Positions 7,718-15,733 of a stretch of 18,005 nt of DNA are shown in pieces; within the stretch, counting starts at the first letter, position 1, and each line of letters opens with the position of its first letter. The translations under genes and the position numbers were made by a program. The stretch is from Candidatus Opitulatrix roisinitermitis (GTDB taxonomy: Bacteria; Actinomycetota; Actinomycetes; Actinomycetales; Bifidobacteriaceae), in contig JAITSD010000030.1 of NCBI GenBank assembly GCA_031288055.1, positions 1 through 18,005 on the forward strand, read 5' to 3'. The notes below the pieces were generated by a model. It saw only the letters and a list, made by a program, of their open reading frames with translations, did no database searches and was not told where the DNA came from.

Positions 7718-7879
7718 TTAAAAACTATTTCCTAAAGGTTGCGGAAAATTATCACTAAGCCAGGGGAAGAAATTATTGAATAAAAAATAAACTATTAATA
7801 TAATTAACAATAAACAAATTATACACTTTAACCAAACAGGACCAGGTATAAGACGCCATAAAAATTTATATATAACCAT
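7718..7879 (-). CDS. Small conserved membrane protein of 53 residues downstream of the sortase
   Basis: A short reading frame of 53 codons starting with ATG 2 nt after the sortase stop codon and ending on TAA. The product opens MVIYKFLWRLIPGPVWLKC, has a hydrophobic stretch at about 19-34 (one membrane helix) and ends with FFPWLSDNFPQPLG. The pattern LWR-x-x-PGPVWLK, one helix, FPW-x-S-x-x-x-PQP matches small hypothetical proteins I recall beside class E sortases in many Actinobacteria, which makes a chance frame unlikely. Close packing behind the sortase points to one operon and perhaps a role in the same envelope process. The function is unknown. No strong Shine-Dalgarno is seen, so translation probably continues from the sortase cistron. 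Confidence 0.85.
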   Translation of the reverse strand: MVIYKFLWRLIPGPVWLKCIICLLLIILIVYFLFNNFFPWLSDNFPQPLGNSF

Positions 7880-7881
7880 TT

Positions 7882-8598
7882 TTACTTTATTTCAACTCCA
7901 GCTACCAATAGTTCTGTGGGCACGCCTTGTGAAACTTTAGACCAATAATCAATTCTAGCGTGTTGTATAAAACGAAATTGGGAGGAATACTGAGGATGAC
8001 AAGTAGTAAAAGTTAAAAGCCGTTCAGCAGGTTTAGTGTCTGGTTTATAAGGCACTGGCAAAATACCATCTGTCTTATACGGGTCAACTATTTCACTGGT
8101 GGTAGCTTTATAAACAAACCAATAATCTTTAGTTCTTACAACTATAGCATCATTTTTACTGATTTTATCAATATCTGCTAAAGAAGAGCCATATCCATTA
8201 CGATGAGCCGCTGATGAAAAATTACCAGTTTGTCCTGGCATAGCTGTTTGACTATAATGTCCAAATCCCATAGTATCCAACATCTGCTTATCGGTGCCTT
8301 GAAATAAAGTTCGCCAATATTGTGAACCGAAACGCGGAATATATATTTGTCCTATAATTTGTCCTTCCGGAACATCTAACAAAACTGGATAATTATTTCT
8401 ATATTCAGGACAAGGTTTTTTAGTATCTACTGGAGCTGTCATATCACTTTTTGACACAGCTAAATCCTGAGCATTTGTTGAAATATGCCCAGTCCAGACC
8501 ACCAAATAAAAAATATATAAACCAACTACAATAGCTAGTGTCAAACAAATTTCACATAAAGCACCTAAGATATTATGGGTTAATTTATTTTTCAACAT
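7882..8598 (-). CDS. Class E sortase (cell-wall transpeptidase)
   Basis: A membrane-anchored transpeptidase that cuts LPxTG-like signals after Thr and links the protein to peptidoglycan or to other pilin-like subunits. Residue numbers here count from a TTG at 8610. A membrane helix spans about 13-39 with a cytosolic N-terminus (type II), and the catalytic barrel fills about 75-235. Catalytic residues are all present: His136 in AAHRNGYG, Cys204 in LTFTTCHP and Arg213 in FRFIQHA. The TTCHP-x-x-S-x-x-x-R-x-I signature is that of class E/D enzymes. The ATG at 8598 (238 residues) is preferred; a TTG 12 nt upstream would add four residues, and neither has a good Shine-Dalgarno. The gene overlaps the end of the nucleotidase gene by 14 nt; that protein has a sorting signal and is the obvious substrate. 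Confidence 0.92.
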   Translation of the reverse strand: MLKNKLTHNILGALCEICLTLAIVVGLYIFYLVVWTGHISTNAQDLAVSKSDMTAPVDTKKPCPEYRNNYPVLLDVPEGQIIGQIYIPRFGSQYWRTLFQGTDKQMLDTMGFGHYSQTAMPGQTGNFSSAAHRNGYGSSLADIDKISKNDAIVVRTKDYWFVYKATTSEIVDPYKTDGILPVPYKPDTKPAERLLTFTTCHPQYSSQFRFIQHARIDYWSKVSQGVPTELLVAGVEIK

Positions 8599-10837
8599 AA
8601 CTTTTAACAATAAATCCAGTCGTTGATAACAAAATCATAATAAATAATAATGACATAATTGGTGTACCTGTATCTGGATATAAATTAGAATTACCTATTA
8701 TATGGATTCTTTGAAAAATAGTTGTTCCACTAGGTTCGGCCACATATTTAACATTATAATCACCTGTAGACATATTATTCGGCACAACAACATGAATATT
8801 AGCATAGCCAAAAGCTTCATCGTTATAATTGTCTGACGCTTGAACAGAGTTAGTTTTACCAATTTTATCATTATTCAATTTATCTTTCAATATAGGTACA
8901 CTAGCTATTTTATTAGAAGCTAAATAAACCTCCATAAACTTATTTTCTGGAGCTTTGTCAGACAGCATATTTATATGAGACACGGTTTGATTTAAATTGT
9001 CACCAACTCGCAAATTTACAGGTAATTTGTGATTTATAACAGTTGACGAGCGTTTAAAAGATGGAGCAAATTCATAATTTAAACCTTGGCTTTTTAAGTA
9101 TTCAGATAAAGCATCAAAATCTACAAATCCAGCATCATCCGCCTTTGTTTGAGTAAAAATTGAGAAATTATCACCGCCATTAACTAAAAAATTAATTGTC
9201 GCAACTGTATAAACTTTATTTTGTTCTATTTGTTCACCATTTAATGTCATATTTATAACATGGTTGCCAGGATTAGCTAGAGGATCCAATGTATCAACTG
9301 TGTATGTTAAACCATCGCTAAAAGATAGAGCTAAAAATGGCGTGGAGGGTCTTTGCCCTTCAGAATTAACTTGCCATTGTTCCTCTACAAGTTGTTTTAA
9401 CTGTTGACCAGTAAAATGACAAATAAATAGCTCATTAGCAAATGGTTGTAAACTAACCACATTACCATAAGTAATTTTACCATTAGCGTCTGGTATAATA
9501 TCAGTTCTCAAACCACCAGGATTAATCGCCGCTAAATCAATTTTTCTAGCTAATTGATCAGCCACATATTTTCTATAGGCAGTGGCTACTAAACGCCCTA
9601 CGGATGATTCTTCAGCTCTATTTTCAGAAATTTGAGATAAATCACAACTATATATATCTTTTATATATTCACAACCATTTAAAGCTCGAGTTATATTAGT
9701 TTTTGCACCAGTCAGTGGAGTTAAACCTACTTGATCAGCATAAGCTTGAGCCTGATCAGCTATATCTGCCACATCTAAAACTCCACTATAAGCCGAAATT
9801 GATGCATGCCTATATGTATTATACTGACTTGAATCAATTGGCTTAGCAAATTGATATTTGCTATCAACTTCAGCCGATGATGAAACAACTGTTTTAGTGT
9901 CTGTATCAACATTTAGTTTTATATCGCCCACTGCCGCACCATAACAACCAGTTTGAGTTACGGTTCTATTGTTGTGTGCTACATCTTGCCAAACATATTT
10001 TTTATGCGTATGCCCCATCACAATAGCCGACACATCTGATGAAGTATTATCAACTATATTACCAAAAACTGGAAAATGCGTTTTAGCATCATCTATTGAA
10101 GAACAATAACTTTCTTTATCGGCTGGGTTATCGGAACAATTTGCACCCTCATGATACAAAGCTATTATAACATCAGCCAAATTATTTGTTTTTAAATATT
10201 CCGCTTGTTTATTAACTGCTTCCACAGGATCACCAAAATCAATATCTTTTATATAAGCTGGATTAATCATAGCTGGAGTTTCTTGAGTGACAGAACCCAC
10301 AAAACCGACCCTTATACCTTTTTTTTCAACCACTTTATACAGATTTTCCGGTGGAAAATATGGTTGTTTAGTGCCTTTTTTATAAACATTATCAGCTAAA
10401 TAAGGAAATTGAGCTCTAGCAAAAACTCGATTTTGCAAATCACTTAGACCTTTATCGAATTCATGATTTCCCACCACTGAAACATCCAGATTTAAAGAAT
10501 TAAACATATCTATAGTCGGATCATCTTGTTCAATACTAGAAGTAAACAAAGAAGCCGAAATATTGTCACCACCAGAAGCAAAAATTGTTCCGTCAGGATT
10601 TTGCTGCTTAAGGCTTTCGACTTTATCCGCATAAAGCCATGTTGCGTCATTAGTTGGTTTAGAACCACCATAATCACCTACTATACGACCATGATAATCA
10701 TTAACAGTTAAAATGTCAATTACTTGATTTTGACCAAGTGCAAAACTAAAATTCCCTACTATAACAGGGCTCAATATAAATATCAAACTTACTACTGAAA
10801 AAACAACCTTCTGACATATTTTTTTCGTTTTTAACAC
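8585..10837 (-). CDS. Cell-wall-anchored bifunctional metallophosphatase/5'-nucleotidase
   Basis: An extracellular nucleotide or phosphoester hydrolase of 750 residues, probably for salvage of nucleosides and phosphate. A signal peptide covers about 1-35. The metallophosphatase domain shows all metal motifs: ILTVNDYHGR (42-51), ASGGDNI (87-93), VVGNHEFDKG (121-130) and MGHTHKK (274-280). The 5'-nucleotidase C-terminal domain has INPGGLRTDI (438-447) and INFLVNGGDN (548-557). An added region, 600-715, precedes a sorting signal: YPDTG (720-724), hydrophobic 726-743 and a short tail with Lys745 and Lys750. YPDTG is a variant of LPxTG. The start codon is GTG; an ATG 2 nt upstream is out of frame. 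TAGAAT with a TGA extension lies exactly 6 nt before GTG, predicting a leaderless mRNA shared with the sortase and the 53-residue protein. The precise substrate is not shown. Confidence 0.93.
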   Translation of the reverse strand: MLKTKKICQKVVFSVVSLIFILSPVIVGNFSFALGQNQVIDILTVNDYHGRIVGDYGGSKPTNDATWLYADKVESLKQQNPDGTIFASGGDNISASLFTSSIEQDDPTIDMFNSLNLDVSVVGNHEFDKGLSDLQNRVFARAQFPYLADNVYKKGTKQPYFPPENLYKVVEKKGIRVGFVGSVTQETPAMINPAYIKDIDFGDPVEAVNKQAEYLKTNNLADVIIALYHEGANCSDNPADKESYCSSIDDAKTHFPVFGNIVDNTSSDVSAIVMGHTHKKYVWQDVAHNNRTVTQTGCYGAAVGDIKLNVDTDTKTVVSSSAEVDSKYQFAKPIDSSQYNTYRHASISAYSGVLDVADIADQAQAYADQVGLTPLTGAKTNITRALNGCEYIKDIYSCDLSQISENRAEESSVGRLVATAYRKYVADQLARKIDLAAINPGGLRTDIIPDANGKITYGNVVSLQPFANELFICHFTGQQLKQLVEEQWQVNSEGQRPSTPFLALSFSDGLTYTVDTLDPLANPGNHVINMTLNGEQIEQNKVYTVATINFLVNGGDNFSIFTQTKADDAGFVDFDALSEYLKSQGLNYEFAPSFKRSSTVINHKLPVNLRVGDNLNQTVSHINMLSDKAPENKFMEVYLASNKIASVPILKDKLNNDKIGKTNSVQASDNYNDEAFGYANIHVVVPNNMSTGDYNVKYVAEPSGTTIFQRIHIIGNSNLYPDTGTPIMSLLFIMILLSTTGFIVKSYVEK

Positions 10838-10843
10838 ATATTC

Positions 10844-10852
10844 ATTCTATCA
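10844..10852 (-). promoter_or_regulatory. Extended -10 of a leaderless nucleotidase-sortase mRNA
   Basis: TGATAGAAT on the minus strand (TGN plus TAGAAT) is followed by 6 nt and then GTG. It lies in the 17-nt gap after UPF0182. No Shine-Dalgarno is present. A clear -35 is not seen. Confidence 0.5.
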
Positions 10853-10854
10853 AA

Positions 10855-13839
10855 TTATTGAGATTGTTTTAACAATTCAGACAGCTGTTTTTGTAAATCA
10901 CCATACTTAGCAAAATCACCCGATTTTAAAGCCTCTTGAGCCTGATTTTGTAAATTGTCAGCTTGATTTAAAATAGCTTTTAATTTATCAATTTCGTCTA
11001 ATCCCTGATTGCTGCTACTATTCGGCGTAGTATTTTGATTATTTTGCTGAGACACAACAGATGAATTGACCGTACCAGAAGTTTTAAAAACTTGCGATAA
11101 AGCCTCATCTAGCGTATCTGCAAAACCTACTGAATCCCCAAATGTGACCAAGATTTTCCGCAATAGTGGAAAAGAGGTTGGTCCAGAAGATTGTACATAA
11201 ACTGGTTGTACATAAATTAAACCACCGCCTAAAGGCAAAGTTAATAAATTTCCCCTAGTGATTTTAGAACTACCAGACTGCAAAAGATTCAAAGCTTGAG
11301 AAATAGTTTGGTTGGAATTAAAATTATTTTGAGCTTGCCCAGGTCCAGGCACAGTAGTATTTTTAGGTAATTCTAAAAGATGTAATTTACCATAATTATC
11401 ACCAACCACGCCGGCCTTATTTCCTGCATCAGAATCAGCTGATAGAAAAGCTGTTAATATTTCTCTAGACGAATTACCACCTGGTATAAAAGTTGAAGTT
11501 AAAGAAAAAATTGGCTTATTTTCACCTGGCACCGACAAAGTTAAATAATATGGCGGTTGTGCAGCATCAGCATCTGGTGTGTTTTGCATAGTTGGATCAT
11601 TTGGTACATGCCAAAAATCCTCACCTGAAAAAAATTGTGTGGCATCAGGCGTATGGTATTTAGTTAGTAAAGACCTTTGTATTTTGAAAAGATTTTCTGG
11701 ATATCTTATATGACTCATTAAATCACCAGATATCTCAGATATCGGTTTAATAGTGTTAGGAAAAATCTTTTGCCATGATTGCAAAATCGGATCATTAGGA
11801 TTCCAAGCATATAAATTAACGCTGCCATCATAAGCGTCCACAGTAGCCTTAACACTATTATTAACATAATTAGTCGCTCCACCACTTAAACCTTGAATAG
11901 AATGTGAAGTCTCAGTTAAAGAATCCTGAGTAATTGATGATAAATCGGTGGTTTGAGCATATGGGTAACTAACTGAAGTGGTATAACCATCAATAATCCA
12001 TTTAACTCTGCCGTCAACCACAGCTGGATAAACCCTGCCATCTAAAGTTAAATAAGGTGCCACCATTTTAACCCTTTGAGACGGATCCCTATAATATAAA
12101 GCTTGAGAATCGTTGTTAACTCTATCAGAAAATAACATCTGATATGAACCGAATCTAATAGCATAAGCTAATTTAGTTATAGGATTAGATATTTTAGGTC
12201 CGCCATTACCTTTATAAGTAGTAGTCTGGGCTTGTCCCGATTTTTCACTAGGATAATCAAATTCCCAAGCGTTTGTGCCGCTAGGCGCTCCTACCAATGA
12301 ATAATCAGGTGAATTGGGTGAAAAATAAACTCTTGGTTCATATTTTTCTGAGCTTGATAAGTCCCCAGATGGCGGTAAATCTTTTTCAAAAAATAAGGGA
12401 TTACCATCTGTGCTTACTTTATTACCATAAGCTGCCACTACACCGAACCCATGTGTATATACTGTGTGGTCATTAACCCAATTTCTTTGATCATTACCTG
12501 CTAAATTTATTTCTCTAGCAGCAATTAAAGTATCTCTGGATAGGCCATCAATAGTGTATTTATCCACAGCTAAAGAATCAACAAAATTATAATATTGTTT
12601 ATTTTGTTGTAATTGTCTAAAAGTTGGAGCGACTACTTGAGGATCTAATAATCTAATTTGGGCAGCTGCTTCAGCATCTTTTTTCAAAGCTTCAGGTTTA
12701 GCATCTGTTGTGGCATTATATGGTTGTATATCAACATCATTTAATCCGTAAGCATCTTTAGTAGCTTGAATAGAACGCTGTATATATTGATTTTCTAGCT
12801 CTTGAGCGTTAGGATTAACCACAAAATTATTTATTATAACTGGATAAACGGTGAAACCCAAAAAAACTGTAACAACCGATACCGCTGAAATAATAGCCGG
12901 TAATTTTATTTTTCCGCGTAACACAATAGAAATTAAACAAATAGTTACTAATAAACTAGCTCCAATAGCTAAATAATACGAAGGTAAAGTTGCGTGAATA
13001 GCTGTAAAGTCGGCTCCTGTAGATCTTGTATTATCTTGTGTTAAAACCGAAAAGGAATTTAAAAAATTATAAATAATTACTAAAAGTCCTAAAATTATAA
13101 AACTAACTATCAAAGTAATTTTAGCCCCCCTAGTTAAAGTAATAGTTTTATCAGCAATATTAAAGCCACCGTAAACTAATTGAATAACCACAATAGCTAT
13201 ACTAGTTAAAATACTAATAGTTATTAAAGCTGAAACAATAACTTGTAAAGCAGGTAATTGAAAAACATAAAAAGCTATATCTAAATTAAATTGTGGATCA
13301 GTTTTGCCAAAGGGTGTGGAATTGACCGCCAATAATATAGCTGACCAATTTGAAGCCAATCTTATACCCGCTAAAAAACCTACTATAAAGCTAAATATTA
13401 TAAAAATTCGACCTTTATATTTATCAATTAAACCTCTTAGCGAATTAGTGGCACGATTAGAAATTTGAACTTTTGGACGCATGGAATAAGAAAACCTACA
13501 AGCTAAATAGGCTAAAACGGTACCTAAAATAAAACTAATCAAAAATAAACCAGCCGATAAACCCAATTGAGTAAATAAAACTGGCAAATAACCTATTTGT
13601 GAATACCAAAGTATATCAGTATAAAAACCTGAACCTACAGCAAAAAGAATTACCAAAAACACTAAAACTAAAATTATACCAATTATTATTTTTTGTAAAG
13701 CACTCAAAGGTTTTTTTTGTCTAGGATTTTTTAATTTGGCAATTATTTTATTCGCCGTATCCGATGAATTAGTAGGTGATTTTTTCCCGCCTAAAAATGA
13801 ATTTAATAAATCGCTTATGTCATTATTTCTATCAACCAT
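10855..13839 (-). CDS. UPF0182 (COG1615) family integral membrane protein
   Basis: A large membrane protein of unknown function and 994 residues, typical of the family in Actinobacteria (about 950-1000). The cytosolic N-terminus is followed by about seven membrane helices between 48 and 340. After the first helix comes the family signature GFYTDILWYSQIGYLPVLFTQ (71-91). The remaining 650 residues form a large outside domain, ending in a Gln- and Asn-rich spacer (about 915-945) and a short predicted helix-rich tail (QAQEALKSGDFAKYGDLQKQL). Similar tails with a GD-x-x-x-YG motif are seen in other actinobacterial members. It is separated by 58 nt from the upstream oxidoreductase gene and by 17 nt from the nucleotidase gene. 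TATACT with a TGT extension lies exactly 6 nt before ATG, with no Shine-Dalgarno. The family call is secure; I can state no activity. Confidence 0.93.
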   Translation of the reverse strand: MVDRNNDISDLLNSFLGGKKSPTNSSDTANKIIAKLKNPRQKKPLSALQKIIIGIILVLVFLVILFAVGSGFYTDILWYSQIGYLPVLFTQLGLSAGLFLISFILGTVLAYLACRFSYSMRPKVQISNRATNSLRGLIDKYKGRIFIIFSFIVGFLAGIRLASNWSAILLAVNSTPFGKTDPQFNLDIAFYVFQLPALQVIVSALITISILTSIAIVVIQLVYGGFNIADKTITLTRGAKITLIVSFIILGLLVIIYNFLNSFSVLTQDNTRSTGADFTAIHATLPSYYLAIGASLLVTICLISIVLRGKIKLPAIISAVSVVTVFLGFTVYPVIINNFVVNPNAQELENQYIQRSIQATKDAYGLNDVDIQPYNATTDAKPEALKKDAEAAAQIRLLDPQVVAPTFRQLQQNKQYYNFVDSLAVDKYTIDGLSRDTLIAAREINLAGNDQRNWVNDHTVYTHGFGVVAAYGNKVSTDGNPLFFEKDLPPSGDLSSSEKYEPRVYFSPNSPDYSLVGAPSGTNAWEFDYPSEKSGQAQTTTYKGNGGPKISNPITKLAYAIRFGSYQMLFSDRVNNDSQALYYRDPSQRVKMVAPYLTLDGRVYPAVVDGRVKWIIDGYTTSVSYPYAQTTDLSSITQDSLTETSHSIQGLSGGATNYVNNSVKATVDAYDGSVNLYAWNPNDPILQSWQKIFPNTIKPISEISGDLMSHIRYPENLFKIQRSLLTKYHTPDATQFFSGEDFWHVPNDPTMQNTPDADAAQPPYYLTLSVPGENKPIFSLTSTFIPGGNSSREILTAFLSADSDAGNKAGVVGDNYGKLHLLELPKNTTVPGPGQAQNNFNSNQTISQALNLLQSGSSKITRGNLLTLPLGGGLIYVQPVYVQSSGPTSFPLLRKILVTFGDSVGFADTLDEALSQVFKTSGTVNSSVVSQQNNQNTTPNSSSNQGLDEIDKLKAILNQADNLQNQAQEALKSGDFAKYGDLQKQLSELLKQSQ

Positions 13840-13845
13840 AGATAT

Positions 13846-13854
13846 AGTATAACA
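13846..13854 (-). promoter_or_regulatory. Extended -10 of a leaderless UPF0182 mRNA
   Basis: TGTTATACT on the minus strand (TGN plus TATACT) is followed by 6 nt and then the ATG of the UPF0182 gene. This is the best of the leaderless-type boxes; no Shine-Dalgarno is present and no -35 is evident. Confidence 0.55.
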
Positions 13855-13868
13855 CGAAGCAAATTGTT

Positions 13869-13895
13869 TTTTATAGCATAAAAACTTCTATAAAA
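13869..13895. repeat. Inverted repeat between the oxidoreductase and UPF0182 genes
   Basis: TTTTATAG (13869-13876) and CTATAAAA (13888-13895) form a perfect 8-bp stem with an 11-nt loop just after the oxidoreductase stop codon and before the UPF0182 promoter. Its place suits a transcript end or an mRNA 3' stabiliser. The stem is nearly all A-T, and no U-run follows on the minus strand, so I do not call it a Rho-independent terminator. Confidence 0.4.
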
Positions 13896-13897
13896 CT

Positions 13898-15256
13898 CTA
13901 TAAATTATGACTTTTTATAATTTGCGATAAAAGTCTTTGTAAATAATTGTACACTTGATTTAATTCGGGCAAAAAAAACATATCTAAATATCTTAGTTGA
14001 TAAGCGGTCATTTTTTTCTGTAAAGCTAATGACAATAGATGTATAATTGGCGTAACATCTTGTGAACAAGCTATTTGAAAACCTAGTAGCAATAAAGTTT
14101 TTTTGTTAAATACAGCTCTAATAGTTATAGGAGCATTACCCTGTTCAATAGTTAAATATTTTGGTTTTATGAAGTTTGAAAAATCAATTATATCCACATC
14201 ATCAGCTAACTTATTTTTTGCTACTTCATAAGTCATACCTACACTTGATAAAATAATATCAAAAACTTTAACCGTAGAGGCTCCCTGTGAACCATTATAT
14301 TTGTGTTTAGATTCAATATTTTCTATCTGACTACCTATATGATGAGCTGCTACAATAGCACTATGCGTGGCATAAGAACCCAAAGGCATATTGACATACT
14401 GTTCTAAAACATTATTATAAACACTAGCACAATCACCCACAGCGTAAATATTCGGATCTGAAGTTTGTCCATAATTATTCACTTTATAAGCTTTTGAAGG
14501 TTCAATCCTATCTAAATTACCCATTTGGGAATTTGGATGAAAACCAATAGCTTCTACAACTAAATCATAAGATAGAATTTCTGGACAACTACTAGTTAAG
14601 GTTTCGTTTAAAATAACATTTATATTATGCTCATTTAATTCCTGTTTAGCCATATCGGCAAATTTCTTATCAAAATAATTATTTAAAATTTGATCGCTTT
14701 TTTGCCAAAGATCAATAGTTATATCTGGTCTAGCTAAACGAAAAGCGTTAACTGTCTCCACACCTATATATCCTCCACCAATCACTGCCACTTTTGATAA
14801 ATCAGTCTTTCGAGAAATATCAAAAAGTTTTTTACCTTCCGAAAGTGTTTTAGCTGTCAAAATTTGAGGATAATGAGTAGCTTTTTGTAGAATATTTAAA
14901 TCAATTGTCCTAATAGGTGAAGAGCCGCAAGCTAAAACTAATTTATCATATCTAGCAACAATTACCTGTTCTTGGCTATTTTTAGCCAAAACTTGATTTT
15001 TATTTTGGTCTATTTCATAAACATTTGTACTACCTTGAAAATTAATTCCTTTAGAAATTAATTTACCTGGTGAAGAATACAAAGTTTGTTCAATATTATC
15101 AATTTCACCAGACACCCATAACAAACCGTCAGCACCAATATAGGCAATACTATCTGACTGCTCAAAAACAGTTATTTCTAAATCTTTATAATAATTAGTC
15201 AAAGTAGCCGCGGTGGATATTCCAGCGTGATTTGACCCGACAATCACAACTTTCAT
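13898..15256 (-). CDS. NADH oxidase/peroxidase-family flavoprotein lacking the redox Cys42
   Basis: A cytosolic FAD- and NAD(P)H-dependent oxidoreductase of 452 residues, of the branch holding water-forming NADH oxidase, NADH peroxidase and CoA-disulfide reductase. The N-terminal FAD motif is VVIVGSNHAG (3-12) and keeps His10. A second nucleotide motif, VAVIGGGYIGVE, lies near 156-167, and the FAD motif YAVGDCAS near 270-277. The C-terminal dimer domain starts near 325. Aligned without gaps to enterococcal NADH peroxidase (as I remember it), the SCG of residues 41-43 is GAD here, so the redox-active Cys42 is Ala (GCT). Cys-sulfenate chemistry is therefore not expected at that site; an H2O2-forming oxidase or another reductase activity is possible. 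The gene begins 6 nt after rpsG in the place usually held by fusA, without a Shine-Dalgarno, so it is probably co-transcribed with ribosomal genes. Confidence 0.85.
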   Translation of the reverse strand: MKVVIVGSNHAGISTAATLTNYYKDLEITVFEQSDSIAYIGADGLLWVSGEIDNIEQTLYSSPGKLISKGINFQGSTNVYEIDQNKNQVLAKNSQEQVIVARYDKLVLACGSSPIRTIDLNILQKATHYPQILTAKTLSEGKKLFDISRKTDLSKVAVIGGGYIGVETVNAFRLARPDITIDLWQKSDQILNNYFDKKFADMAKQELNEHNINVILNETLTSSCPEILSYDLVVEAIGFHPNSQMGNLDRIEPSKAYKVNNYGQTSDPNIYAVGDCASVYNNVLEQYVNMPLGSYATHSAIVAAHHIGSQIENIESKHKYNGSQGASTVKVFDIILSSVGMTYEVAKNKLADDVDIIDFSNFIKPKYLTIEQGNAPITIRAVFNKKTLLLLGFQIACSQDVTPIIHLLSLALQKKMTAYQLRYLDMFFLPELNQVYNYLQRLLSQIIKSHNL

Positions 15257-15262
15257 AAAACT

Positions 15263-15733
15263 TTACCAACGATAATGAGCAAAAGCCTTATTGGCTTCAG
15301 CCATTTTATGCACATCCTCTTTTCTTTTAATTGAAGCTCCTAAACCATTTGAAGCGTCTAATATTTCATTCATCAAACGCTCTGTCATAGTTTTTTCCCG
15401 CCTAATTTGACTAAATTGAGTAATCCAACGCAAAGCCAAAGTAGTAGCCCTATAAGGCTTAACATCATTAGGTACTTGATATGTGGCACCTCCCACTCGC
15501 CTAGATTTAACCTCTAAAGTCGGTTTAACATTAGATACAGCTTTTTCTAACACTTGAACTGGATCTGTATCTAATTTAGTCTTTACACCATCCAAGGCTC
15601 CATAAACAATACCCTGAGCTACTGATTTTTTGCCGTCCTTTAAAATCTTAGAAATCAGCTGTGATACCAAAACTGAATTAAATACAGGATCTGGTATAAT
15701 GGTTCTTCTTTCAACAGCCCCTTTTCTAGGCAT
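15263..15733 (-). CDS. rpsG: 30S ribosomal protein S7
   Basis: Primary binder of the 3' domain of 16S rRNA that organises the small-subunit head. The 156-residue protein is full length, beginning MPRKGAVERR and including the conserved PDPVFNS, VGGATYQVP and R-x-x-T-L-A-L-R-W segments; it ends AFAHYRW. The ATG overlaps the rpsL stop by one base (TAATG) and has GAGAGG 5 nt upstream, the same site and spacing as at rseP, so it is translated in tandem with rpsL. Excess S7 represses this operon in other bacteria; no corresponding RNA fold was recognised in the almost absent rpsL-rpsG spacer. Confidence 0.98.
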   Translation of the reverse strand: MPRKGAVERRTIIPDPVFNSVLVSQLISKILKDGKKSVAQGIVYGALDGVKTKLDTDPVQVLEKAVSNVKPTLEVKSRRVGGATYQVPNDVKPYRATTLALRWITQFSQIRREKTMTERLMNEILDASNGLGASIKRKEDVHKMAEANKAFAHYRW

